Part shown: positions 1 to 13,640 of the stretch, one piece after another
Layout: every line of letters begins with the position of its first letter
How positions within the stretch are numbered: position 1 is the stretch's first letter
Source of the DNA: Epinephelus fuscoguttatus
Taxonomy: Eukaryota; Chordata; Actinopteri; Perciformes; Serranidae
Reading direction: 5' to 3'
Assembly (NCBI RefSeq): GCF_011397635.1
Contig: NC_064775.1
Coordinates: 11,744,952 to 11,808,951, forward strand
Length of the DNA: 64,000 bases
Program-made: the position numbers and the translations under genes
The notes under the pieces: generated by a model
What the model was told of the DNA's origin: nothing
Seen by the model: only the letters and a program-made list of their open reading frames with translations
Database searches by the model: none

Positions 1-2427
<2,427 letters not shown>

Positions 2428-2591
2428 CACACAGACACACACGTCAACACACACACACATTAGTACACGTGAGCGCCAGAAAAAGACATGTATGTATACA
2501 AGGATGTTCAGAGTTAGAGAAGATTTAGAAACACATTCTCACATGCACAACATCGCACTTGATGATAGCACACAGACACAAAAGCATCTTG

Positions 2592-2650
<59 letters not shown>

Positions 2651-3015
2651 AACACATACACGTTCCTTGCGGGAACCTTTGACCCGTAAGTCCCATGGCC
2701 ATGACTCAACAAGCTGCTTCAGCGCGAGTCCATCTCTTTCTCTCTTTATCCTTCTGTCTCTCTATTTCCAACTCCTCTGTTCACTCTTCATCTGTTCTCA
2801 TGATTTAATATCACACGTTCGCTCTCCGCTGTGAAGAAAAAACAAACAAACAAAAATAATCTGAAAAATGAGCGCAGCTTCACACCGGAGTCTTTGACCA
2901 CCGCATGCCGTTTCGTTGCGTCGCTCACACTTTCACGGGTTTCGGTAGAATAAGAAGACGTGACACAAAGAAAGAACAAACGTCACTTTAAATAAAAGGA
3001 GTTGTGAACATGTTG
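2428..3015 (+). other. xkr6 3' UTR with proximal poly(A) signal
   Basis: The sequence after the TGA contains a long CA microsatellite. At 2991-2996 there is an AATAAA hexamer followed by GT-rich sequence (gttgtgaacatgttgtcgtt), which makes cleavage near 3,015 plausible. A distal AATAAA at 10883-10888 could give a much longer UTR; the sequence alone cannot decide between them. Confidence 0.5.
2593..2645. repeat. (CA)n microsatellite
   Basis: This is an uninterrupted CA dinucleotide tract in the xkr6 3' UTR. It creates spurious His/Thr reading frames. Confidence 0.97.
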
Positions 3016-3235
3016 TCGTTAGTCTAGTCAAAAGGTAGTGTATATATTTTCTATGTACAGCGGGGATGTTTTTTTATATGCTGTCACATTGTTGTCGACT
3101 GGGGACAAAGCAGTTGGACACAGAGGATTTTGAGGGTTGGTTGATGGAGTAGAGTCGCAGAGCATGATGGGAAAGATGGAGAAAGAGAGAGTATTGGCAT
3201 CTAAGGCGCAAAATTTCACTCAAAGTTTGTGCTAC

Positions 3236-3479
3236 AGGAATAGTTTAACATTTTGGGAAATACGACTATTGCCAGAGTTTGACAAGAAGATTTTTCTCTC
3301 TCATGTTTGTACACTAAAACAAGGAGTTGATTAGCTTAGCTTAGCTTAGCTTAGCTTAGCATGAAAACTGAAAGTTGTAGGAAACAGCTAGCTTAGCTCT
3401 GTTTAAAGTTAGAGAAAGGAGGGATGAAGGGCTTTTAATCACTCTAACGTATTTCCCAAAATGTCAAACTATTCCTTTA
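3236..3479. mobile_element. Foldback MITE with ~29-bp inverted termini
   Basis: The left end (aggaatagtttaacattttg, continuing to 3264) and the right end (starting 3450) are inverted copies that differ at about one base. The centre contains six TTAGC units (about 3330-3360). There is no ORF, as expected for a non-autonomous element. The target-site duplication is unclear, so the superfamily is not assigned. Confidence 0.75.
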
Positions 3480-3597
3480 AGAATGCAAAGACTTAAGCAT
3501 ACATTAGCCTAGGCTACAGTTGCTAACATTAGCTCTAAAAATGAGACTATGACAAGTTGTAGTGGCTCAAATTAAGACCAAGTAACTCTAAAATATT

Positions 3598-3850
3598 TAG
3601 GGATGTCCTGATCAAGATTTTTTTTTAACCCTGATCCTGATCTGAGTCATTTAATATTGAAAATCTGCCGATACCATGTCCCGATCTGATACTTTTATTT
3701 TTCCAGATAATACAGCAGCACAGTGCGCACTTACGTGAAATAAAGGATCGGATCGGGCTTTATAAGCTCAATATAGCTGATCTCGATCAGTTAAAAAATG
3801 CCTTTATCGGCCCCGATACTGATCTTTGAGATTGGATCAGGACATCCCTA
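3598..3850. mobile_element. Non-autonomous hAT-like MITE, 253 bp
   Basis: A perfect 16-bp terminal inverted repeat (tagggatgtcctgatc) bounds the element. It is flanked by aaaatatt (3590-3597) and aaaataat (3851-3858), a 7/8 match. The TAGGG-type start and the 8-bp duplication size fit the hAT superfamily. It has no coding capacity. Confidence 0.8.
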
Positions 3851-4103
3851 AAAATAATGCTTTGTTATTGCTCCTGAATGGATGCCACCTTCAAACTATA
3901 TGGAACTAAAAAATGACCGTCCCAAAATGACTGTTAATTGGAAGAATTAGAGTCTGAAAAATGTTTCAAAGCAAAACCAGCTACATCAGCTATACTGGCC
4001 TAGATAGCAGAGATATTAGCTAAGATACAGTTCTACAGGCCATCTGCTAAAACAATAATCTGTTTAATTGCCAAGAAGCCTAACTCAACACCTTGTCTGC
4101 TAA

Positions 4104-4435
4104 GTATTAGCATGGAGCCAACACATTACATTCTAAGGTATTAGTACGGAGCTAACACACTGTATGCTGAGGACGTTAGCATGAAGCTGACACCTTGAAT
4201 GCTAAGGTGTTAGCACGGAGCTAACACCTTGTATGCTAAGGTGTCAGCATGGAGCTGACACCTTGTATGCTAAGGTGTTAGCACGGAGCTAACACACTGT
4301 ATGCTGAGGACGTTAGCATGAAGCTGACACCTTGAATGCTAAGGTGTTAGCACGGAGCTAACACTTTGTATGCTAAGGTGTCAGCATGGAGCTGACACCT
4401 TGTATGCTAAGGTGTTAGCATGGCGCTAAAGCTAA
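4104..4435. repeat. 34-bp palindromic minisatellite with 137-bp higher-order unit
   Basis: Nine units of 34-35 bp plus a partial tenth start at 4104, 4138, 4172, 4207, 4241, 4275, 4309, 4344, 4378 and 4412. Most have inverted arms around a 5-base loop, either gtgttagc...gctaacac or gtgtcagc...gctgacac. Four unit types occur in the same order twice (4138-4274 and 4275-4411), forming a 137-bp higher-order repeat. Confidence 0.93.
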
Positions 4436-5694
4436 AGATCTACTAAGAACAGATGACAGCTTTTCATGCTACAGTTGTTATTGCTAAACGTGTACACTAG
4501 TCAATGTGCCAATCTATTTCCATTGCCAATAAGGTCACATTTTAAAGTCAAACATAGACGAATCAAAAACACAGTGGCACCATTATCTTCCAGATAAACA
4601 AATAAAGTTGCCAGTATTACTGATGTACGGTTATATCATAGAGCAAATATGATTAATACAGGAAGGCAGTACATGCTTATCACACTGTTTGGTATGTGTG
4701 TATGCCTTCTAGGGGTCAGACAGTTCATCTCCATCATTTCCTGTTATGCTTCGAGGGGTCATGGGAGGTTTCTTTCGGCCTAGTGATTCCATCCACAGAA
4801 AATGCTCAGTCGTGTCTGTTTGCTAGACAATGACGAAATGAGAAATCGTCTCCAACAGGAAGAGCAAATGCAAGACTAATTATTTTTGAGCTATGTCTAC
4901 TACATATTTCTGCGTGTGATGTCTTAATCATGTTGGTCCCACGCTAACAGGGTGCTGCCACTGAAACTGACATAAAACAGTTTTGGACTTTAATCGTCAC
5001 AACCCCTCTCAGTGACTTGTCTCCTCCTGTAACGAGTCCAGCATCAACTCCTCCAAAGCCACCCACGGCTGAGCTGTGATGTATGGCTCATTATTTATTT
5101 TTTTGTTTGTTTATCCCTGTAATCCAAGCTGTTACATTGGCAGGCGACAACAAATGAGCCGAGATATCAGTCATCAGCCCGTCGACAGGAACGTTGCTCC
5201 TGAAATCACACGCCGTCGGGGGGGGCCGCCTTAACACCGCATGGCAGTGAGTGGAAACAAGTGTTTGGAATGGGGTGAAAGTGTTTTTGCCGGCCAACGC
5301 TCCACACTTTTCCTCCCGTCCCGCGTTATTGGTAGAGCAGGTGAAACCCAGCCATGAGCCATTTCAGATGGTGCGGTTAGAAACTATGAACACAAACACA
5401 CACAAGCTTCTTATTATAGCTGCCATCCAAGAGGATTGCGCAGGTGAAAGGGAAAAACGTTGCATTTGAGAGTGTAAAGAGTGTTATAAAGGGGTACTTC
5501 AACATTTCTCTTGTCTAGGTGTGTCAAATTGTTGGAATTGAACCAATGTTAAAAGCAAGCTAGTTTTCAATCAGTAAAACTGACCACCAAATGTAATTAA
5601 ATCTCAGTGATGAAGCAAAAACTTGAGTAGTTCATTGACAAGAATAATCTGACAACGATTCTATATGAGCTTCAGGGGCACTCAGAGAGGGCAA

Positions 5695-5892
5695 ACCTCC
5701 ACCAAGGCCAAATATTCTAAGTCGCAATGTTAACAAAAGTGATTTGTATCTGCTCCAATATGTTATGGGTTCTTCTTTGGCCCATTCTACACCCTTCAAC
5801 CCTTCCTGAAAATCCAGCTAGTAGGTTTTCTGTAATCCTGCTGACAAACAAACAAACCAAACTGAAAACCTTCGGTCCTTGGTGGAGGTAAT
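5695..5892. mobile_element. Degenerate repeat with acctccaccaagg inverted ends
   Basis: The left motif acctccaccaaggcc and the right motif ccttggtggaggt form an inverted pair about 190 bp apart around AT-rich non-coding sequence. The family is uncertain; it resembles a dispersed repeat frequent in fish. Confidence 0.5.
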
Positions 5893-6306
5893 GAATATTC
5901 TATTGGACCTAAATGAAGACAAAGCAGGCAGAAAGGATCAAGCCAGTATTCATTCATTCAGTATTCACTCCTGTGACATTGTCTGACTCAACGTGGACAG
6001 TTTAAAAATATTAAAACCTGGCACCTGCATTACCCACAATGCAACTTGACCACTGACAGTTCAGTTGGAGAATTGAGTGTGTTTTAATTGTACAGCTACT
6101 AGGAGCAGGGTACAAAGAGGGAATCCAGACCTGCAGATCTTTGTAGTATTCAAACTTGTAGTCTCAGGTCCCAACTGACGCTGACTCAAGTGACATCAAT
6201 TTAGGTAATTAGTCATACTCCCCAAGAGCTGCTAACAAACTTTAATATGTAAAATCCGTGGAGTTCCCATTTGAATCAAAGCAAAGTCCAGTGTCCTATT
6301 CTTTTG

Positions 6307-6617
6307 AAGGTCCAGTGTGTAGGATTTAAGGGCAATTATTGGCAGAAATTGTGTATAACTCTTAAACCAATGTTTTCATTAGTGTATAATTACCTGAAAA
6401 CAAGAATCGTTGTGTTTTTGTAACCTTAGAAGTGGCGGAGTCCGCCATGTTGTTTTTAAAGTAACTCAACAGATAAATTAAACACTGGCTCTACATAGGG
6501 CCATTCACATTTTCATGTCGGCCACCATAGTTTAGCTACACACGTGGCACATTGGAGAAGTTTCAGTTCTGCAACCTCACCACTAGATGTCACTAAATCC
6601 CTCACACTGGTCCTTTA
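6307..6617. mobile_element. MITE with AAGGTCCAGTGTG termini
   Basis: The left end aaggtccagtgtgtaggattta pairs, with a few mismatches, with the inverse of the right end (tagtgacat...cacactggtcctttaa region). The interior is non-coding. A partial relative begins at about 56,259. Confidence 0.7.
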
Positions 6618-7178
6618 ATCGACCCCTGAGATTTATCTAGCAAAACTTACCGGGGTGAAGATGGGAATTGTAATTGGAAAATTTGTTGCTGCCAAGTGAA
6701 AAAAGAAGACAACACTAAAAATGTTGAAGTATCCCATTTAAGTTAGACTAACGTGAACAACGAGCGAGCTTACATTACTTTTCCGTGGTGCTAGCCGATT
6801 TAAAAAAAAAAAAAAAAAAGACAAATCAGTTAATTTGCTGCAAACTAGATTCAGTAGGTGCGAACTCGCAACAGAAGCAGCAGCATCGGTGTTCATATGG
6901 TGCAACACACTCAAGCTACAGAGTCAATTGGCTGCTAATCCCACTTCATATGGTGCAAATATGAAACACACATGTACTTAATGGTGCAATAAGGGCAGAT
7001 TGTCTCTTTGAATTCTATGGTGCAACTTGAGTACTGCCTTCAGTTATCGGCCAAGGCTGTGCCAAAGGCTCCGTCCAAACGGACAACTGCTCTTCCTGTC
7101 CTGCAGAAGCTATGCAAGTCTCCGATGCGAGGAGATGTGCTTAGTGTACACGCTCACAACACATACACCACACAAACA

Positions 7179-7181
<3 letters not shown>

Positions 7182-7242
<61 letters not shown>
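7182..7242. repeat. (CA)n microsatellite
   Basis: This CA tract of about 30 repeats lies within the intergenic region. Confidence 0.97.
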
Positions 7243-7244
<2 letters not shown>

Positions 7245-9927
7245 GTTTTCCTCCACAGCAGGGAGATATGCTTAGTACACAAAAAATAGTGTAACAACAT
7301 GGGCTGTGTCCCTACCTCACCGCACATACACAAACACACACTCTCACACTAATGTCCAATAATCCCTTACCCCTTTATAATTTGGGAACAATATTCATAT
7401 GGTGCTATTGAGTAAAGCTGGATGGTTTTTGTATTGTTGTGGTTACAGTGGTTTGAAGAATTTAGCCAAATATGTTTAGAAAACCTGAGTGTTTCACTTT
7501 CAGATTGATTGAATCGTGTCATTCAATCAATCTAGGTTCCCTCATGTAGAGAGTGTACGTAAAAACAGCAACACCTTCTGTCTCCAAGTGACACATAAAA
7601 GCAACAATGCCTTATCTGCTCGACAGAAGTGGAGGTGGAACATTTTTTTTAAGGGTGGAGATTTGAGATGAACTTGAGGAAGGTGGTGCTAAGTTTTGGT
7701 ACACTCTAACGTGGACATGCACTGTACATTAAGCATGGGTTCAGTGTGTCAGAGCACAGAAATCAAAGGAGAACAGCACACTGTTATAGCACATTGTCTG
7801 AAAAAAAAAATACCTAGAGAACACAGTCAGACATTTTCTGTTCAGATTGTGCTCGTGAATTTCTTGCATGAATGTTTTAGACTCGAGGGAAAATAAGCGG
7901 ACGACGCAGAGGCTTAAAGGTTTGAAGAGTCACAGCTTCGTATGTGCTTCTGGGTTGTTAAAGGGAGATTTATGTTCCAGAACAGCTGTCCTGCTAGCTT
8001 CTCCCTAACACTGACCTCTGACCTTTTCACCCCAAACCATGGCCCCTTTGCACCCAGAGCTCCAGCCAATCAGAGTTCAGGTTAAACACAGATCAGGTCT
8101 GACACAACCAAAAAATACAGTTGATGCGGAAGTATTCATGTGTGGCGTTCAGACTCGACTGTAGCCTCATCATCAAACTGCAGGTATCATATCTTCTTCA
8201 TTTTGTGTTTAATCCAGACTACCTGTCATATCTAGTCACAAAATCATAGATCCACATTCTACAGTTGAGTCTGCACGCTATTCATGAAACGTCCTTCACC
8301 CAAAAACCCAGAGCCTTAGCCAGGCCCACTCTGTAGGAAAATCCAGTCAGTGTTATTGTATGGCTCCACATCCACAGCTATGCAAGGTCACAGACAGAAA
8401 GGTTCTGGGCTTGGATAACCTTTACAAAAAATACCACATCACTGTTCTCGTGTATTCTTATTTGTTTGTTTCTTTTGCTGTTTTTCTTTGTTTGCAAATA
8501 CGAGGAGAAGAAAGCATGAAGTGTTACCGTGCAACAGTGCAAACTTCCCTTTTTGCATTTGTTTATGATCATTTGCTAATCTTGCATATCATTTCTATGG
8601 ACTTAGATTACATTTTTCTCTTTCAAGTTTGTCTGTTGAGGGGTTCAAATTGGTCGGGAGGGATGTAACTTTAGGGGGTAACCAGGATGATGCAACCTCC
8701 CGACAGAGGAATGTGTATCTGATTGTGAAAAGTAAAAACAGAAAGTTATATTTTTGTTCTCTGGATAAAATGTTCCACTATCAGGGTCTGCAAAGCATAT
8801 GAGGCCTGTGGTTAGGCTGTGTGAGTGCGAGTGTGTGTGCGAGTGTGTGAGAGAGTGCCGTATGTGTCAGTAATGCTTCATATGCTCTTTTTAGCCAAAG
8901 TTTTACTTGCTTGGTCCAGAGCTGTGAAATTATTATTACTCATCATGGTTTTGTAGAACTGGAGGCCAGATGCTAAGCTGTTTCTGATCTCAGACCAGTT
9001 TCTACCAGATCTGAGTCCGATGACGACTGAAATCCTTTCCTTTCAGAAGTGAAGTGGTTTGGCACAAATACTCAAATTCAATCATGGTGAAAGAGTGGGA
9101 GGGATTTCAGGGGTGTGACTCAGGTGTGGCTACTATAAGCACAGGGCAGGGTCAAACTAAACCTTAACGTGGATGTATCTATAAGATGTACCATGGGCTT
9201 TTATTTTGTCGGGTCATGCTTTTTCTACTGTGTTCTTCAGCTTGGGAAAAAAAAGTAGCTCTAGAGATTTTGATGTGCAAAAAGTACCTTTTATTTTCTC
9301 GTGGTTGGCATTTTGATTGTAAATACCTTTTTCTGGTAATCCTCAGTTGGATCTATGTTCGATGAGTTGGTTAGATGGCTCTTTCAAAATGTACTGATAG
9401 TAAATGTTCCTTATAAATATCCAGAATGTAAAATGAGAGAAGAAAAATATGGCTTGACTGGAAACTGTGTTTTCGTAGGAGTCTGTGCCATCGTGTCGTC
9501 TTGAGTATAAGCACACTGATATTAGATCTGTAGGCAGGATGAAGTTTGGGGAGGTGGTTTGCCAGACAGCTGAGCTCTGGTTCTGTAGGACGAATAGATG
9601 AATAATGATAGGCAATATTTGTCTCTGACATTCCTCATAAACACAAAAAAATGTTTTGATTATTCTGCAAAATAAGACCATCACCGTAAGCAATGATTAG
9701 TGAAGAAATCGTTGTGTTTATTTAAATGTCCATCTTAACCTTGCATGTTGTTGTTAATGCTAACTGGAGCTAGCAGCTGGTTAGTTTAGCACAAAGAGTA
9801 GAAGCAGGGGGAACAGATAGCCTGGCAAAGTTTAAAAAGCTAGCTGTTTCCACCTACTTCCAGTCATTATGCTAAGCTAAGCTAAGCTAAACGTCTCCAA
9901 GCTCTAGCTTTATATTTAGTGTATTCT

Positions 9928-10378
9928 TTTAAAGAGTAAATTCACCCCAAAATCAATTTCTACTCATGGATGAGAAGCTCGTATTTGTGACAGCAAGAAA
10001 TGTAAACATTAATGGCATCCTCTTTAGCTGAGCTGTTTCGTTAGCTAGCTCAGTCATGCTAAGTGAGCTAGCAGTAGATGCACTCTTCCTTCTGCACAGT
10101 GATAGTTAGTGGGTGTAGCTCAGGAGAAAGAAACAAGTCCCTACAAGAAACTGCTCACAACGACATCTGCGGATTATCTTGAGTAGATTTGATTTTAGGG
10201 TGAACTGTCCCATTAATCCTACAAGCACCACAAACTGTAGTTGGGTGGACGCCAAAACCTTAGCGACATATATATTTAAACCTGGACAAATAAAACCAAA
10301 GCGGTCTACTTGGCTTCACACCACTAAGCAAGTTGGACAAAAGGATTTCTTGCCATTTGGGGGAACTAACCCTTTAAG
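9928..10378. mobile_element. Candidate foldback element, ~450 bp
   Basis: The left end (cttttaaagagtaaattcac, followed by cccaaaa) and the right end (tttgggggaactaaccctttaag) are imperfect inverted copies. The content between them is non-coding and contains a TTAGCTAGCTC motif. The boundaries are approximate. Confidence 0.5.
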
Positions 10379-10882
10379 CAAAAATAAGATTAAAAAGCAA
10401 TGTAGGAGCCTTTTTTGTTAAAATGGACATTTTTGATGAGATGGTCATATTTGCAGTGTGTAGCTACATGCTAAACAGTTCAATACATAAGCACATTTTT
10501 CAAACTTGAAGGAGGAAATGTTCAAAGAGAAGTACTAGTGAGAGCAGGGGCTGTCTGTCTAACACCTCCCATCTTCACTGTACAAGTGATGGCTGCCGTC
10601 ATCGACCGTGTTCAAACCGCTCCTGCGTCAGCTCATAAAAACACCATTCAGGAATCTTCTGGTCTTTGGGAGCGATTCCCGAATTCACACCGAATGTTTC
10701 TGACCAACCACAAAGAGACGGGAGAGAAACGAGGAGACACATTGTGTATCTCTTGTTTGTCTGTGTATTCTGTGTCTGCGATAGTGTTAAAGCATTCTGG
10801 GGGAAGAGTTGAATGATATTTTCAATGGCTCCATGTGGCCAGCATTAGGAAATGTGTTATTTTTGTTACAATACCTCCTGAA

Positions 10883-10888
10883 AATAAA
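10883..10888 (+). terminator. Distal plus-strand poly(A) signal candidate
   Basis: AATAAA lies about 300 bp from the oppositely oriented enpp4 poly(A) signal. It could terminate a long xkr6 3' UTR. The downstream GU-rich element is weak. Confidence 0.35.
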
Positions 10889-11201
10889 GTCTATTTATCT
10901 GTGAAGAGACAAAGATTTACAATAATACAGATGACTACATAGAAATTATGACAGATTTTAAATGATGTAAAAACAGATATAAATGAAAACATGTACAGTT
11001 CATTTGGTTTTGAACACGATACAGAAATGTATATGCGTCAGTATTGAGTTTGATTTTATATATTTACCATTTTATTACATTGTAATGTTGTGACTGCGAT
11101 GGAGAAAAAAAAATATAAAGGAATATAAATTAATTTTTCCAAATGTGTGTCGGTTTTTTTTCCTTTGAAACACAACACCAAAAGTCTGATTTTCAATCAA
11201 C

Positions 11202-11207
11202 TTTATT
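11202..11207 (-). terminator. enpp4 poly(A) signal
   Basis: TTTATT on the plus strand reads AATAAA on the minus strand. It is followed downstream by a GT-rich stretch (tttggtgttgtgttt on the minus strand), a good cleavage context. It gives enpp4 a 3' UTR of about 2.4 kb. Confidence 0.7.
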
Positions 11208-11698
11208 CATTTTGAAAACATCATCAAACAACAGGAATCTCTCGACAGGCCAGGATTTGCATATTTTATAGTTTTTAAAACCATAAAACTAAAAACAGTA
11301 ACTTTATGGATCGACACACACAGAGTGCAAAGATGCAGCTTACATGAAGCATTTAAAGATCACAGATGACATAAATATGATGATATGTTTTTATGTGGAA
11401 TTGTTCTTCACTTGTTTCAGCAGCATAAGGCATACTTACACGCAGACACATGAATAGATGCATGAACACTATATACATATCCCTTGATACGTGGTTGGAA
11501 GCATGGGAGCAGCACTGCATTAAAAGATGTGGCTGTCATTATGCTACAGTTTTGTTAATATGCAGGATTTTCCTCAAAAAAATGTAGACTTATACAAAAG
11601 CAATCCCTCTAAATCATCTTATGACCTACTAGAATGTGTGTTGGTGTATTTATCTGCAAACATTCTGCATGTAGCGACCAGGAAGTAGCAGCACACAT

Positions 11699-11938
11699 CA
11701 GGGTTCCCACACAAGGAAATACTCTACGTGATGCTGACAGCGACATAAAGTTAATTTCCCGTTAATTTTACACTGCATGGACGGTTTTCCATGGAAGAAT
11801 ATTGTCACACGTTCATTATACACGACAAAATTCCATGACTTTTCAAAACTTTGAATAATTTTAACTAATGACATGACTTTTCCAGGTGTGGAAAATGTGA
11901 TTGTGGAATTCCATGACTTTTCCAGGTTTGGGAACCTT
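11699..11938. mobile_element. Small foldback repeat in enpp4 3' UTR
   Basis: The ends cagggttcccacac and gtttgggaaccttcac are an imperfect inverted pair. The motif ccatgacttttc occurs twice inside (about 11850 and 11910). It resembles a CAGGGTTCCC-type element dispersed in fish genomes. Family assignment is tentative. Confidence 0.5.
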
Positions 11939-13640
11939 CACACATCCAAGAGTTCGCTTGATATCTTATCCCAAAACTGAATCTGGACTTGGCTTTCATT
12001 TGGGGATAAAGAGCAACACAGAGTTGGCCTGTTTCCTGTTAGACAGGTAGGTGCTGGCAGTTAGCTTCATGTGCTTGCTAAAGTATCAGCTTTTCCATAA
12101 CCACAAATGTAGCGGCCCTACAATAATAGGCCTACAGTCGCTTACAGTGTGCATAAAAAAGCAGCGTAGGGAGGACGGGTCACAGTCAAACAACTCCTGT
12201 ATAGTATACCTTGGTGGCACTCAGCACTCAGCCTTGAGACCATTGGTTCCCTCTCTGCATTTAAATCTCAAACACAGGCTGCTCTCATTTTTAAAAGACG
12301 CTAAAAAAAATTCCTGAAATACCTGGACACACTATTTTAGCAAACTCTAAAAGTGGGAAATAGTGGACTTTCAGCGGTGGATGAAAACACATCTGGTGTT
12401 GGGTGAGTATTTATAGCAGCAGGACGGCGTATGGTGGATTGAGTCATAATATACTACAGTAATAACACAGTAAAATATCAACCAGTGCAACAGTGTTCCT
12501 CCCTGGTGTGTGTTCGGACTACAGACCTCTATAGCACAGAGAAAAGGATAGATAAGTCTGATACACACAACACTTTGTAGTAGTTTTGGCCTTTTGAATA
12601 GACTTGGTGATTGTCAGAAACAAGGCATCAGTAAGCATCAGATAAATATGAACATGTACTTGAATGTAATTTTGTACTGTTTTTAAAATCTAGAGGACCC
12701 AGGACAATTCCCTTTCTCAAAAAATGTATCTGGAATATCTCATTGGAGCATCTGTTGTGCATCTTAAAACAGTCTTTGGTTTCATTTAGTGTGAGTAAAG
12801 AATGGATACCTGATACACCTACACTTACTGAATGACTTGCATAGAAATCTCCCTCTTCCAATTCACTTAACTCTATCATTTACAGTTGTTTTTGCCTATT
12901 ACTCTAAAATTAAATGGTAAAAATGCATCATTTCAGATGTCAGCATTATTCAGATGCCTTCAGACTCAGGCATCAGTGTAACAAATAATCCAAACTGGTA
13001 ACAGCACACACAGAAAGACAATCAAAAGAATTCAAACCAAAGAGCTTTTGTGCTTTCTCCTTCAAGACACCACAGGATCTCAGTGAGATACAAATCTTAA
13101 ATGAGCTAAAGGCTCCCTCTGCTGACAAAATGTGACACTACACATACATTAAAAAAAAAAAAATCAAATGTACACTACAAAATTAAATTTTCTTTGAACC
13201 CTCTTCCTACAGAAAAATATAAAATAAATCAGTAGTCAGACAAAAGTCTATTTTTTTGTCCCAGAATAAAAAATATTAATCTCAACGTTCATCCTCTCAC
13301 CTAGTAAAGTCTTCAATATTTCCTAAAAACAACTTATATCCCACATGAAATCATCACTGGCTTTTCATCACATGTTCAAGTCAATGGTAACAGGATTTTT
13401 AAAAACAGCGACATCATGGAGAGTCGACAGTATTCACTATTCCCTATGGGTGTTTTTACACCAGTGTACAACCCTACAGAAGGTGTCAGTGGGACTGGAG
13501 GGTTTTTAAAACAACTGCACACACATGCCAGAGTGAATGGTAAGGACGTGGCCTCAGTGAGTAAAGTGCAACATGTCAAGTACCTATTGGAGCACAAACA
13601 GGTGACACAGGAAAGTGTGGACTGACTGGTTTGGACTGAT

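Larger units (their letters stand above)
3016..10882. other. Intergenic or distal xkr6 3' UTR, repeat-rich
   Basis: No supported coding exon lies here. Besides the elements listed separately, there is an A-rich tract at 6800-6818, a GTGTGAG-rich stretch at about 8815-8855, and a degenerate TTAGC-type repeat fragment at about 9750-9925. Open frames in this interval are short, lack splice logic and show no family resemblance. Whether it is transcribed as an extended xkr6 3' UTR is undecided. Confidence 0.6.
11190..13640 (-). other. enpp4 3' UTR
   Basis: This non-coding stretch lies between the enpp4 stop codon and the best minus-strand poly(A) signal. It holds one transposon-like insertion (11699-11938) and AT-rich sequence, with no other gene. 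Confidence 0.6.

Noticed and set aside
9343..9693. 116-aa minus-strand frame in the xkr6-enpp4 interval
   Set aside because: The composition is that of random AT-rich DNA, with no family resemblance or neighbouring exon.
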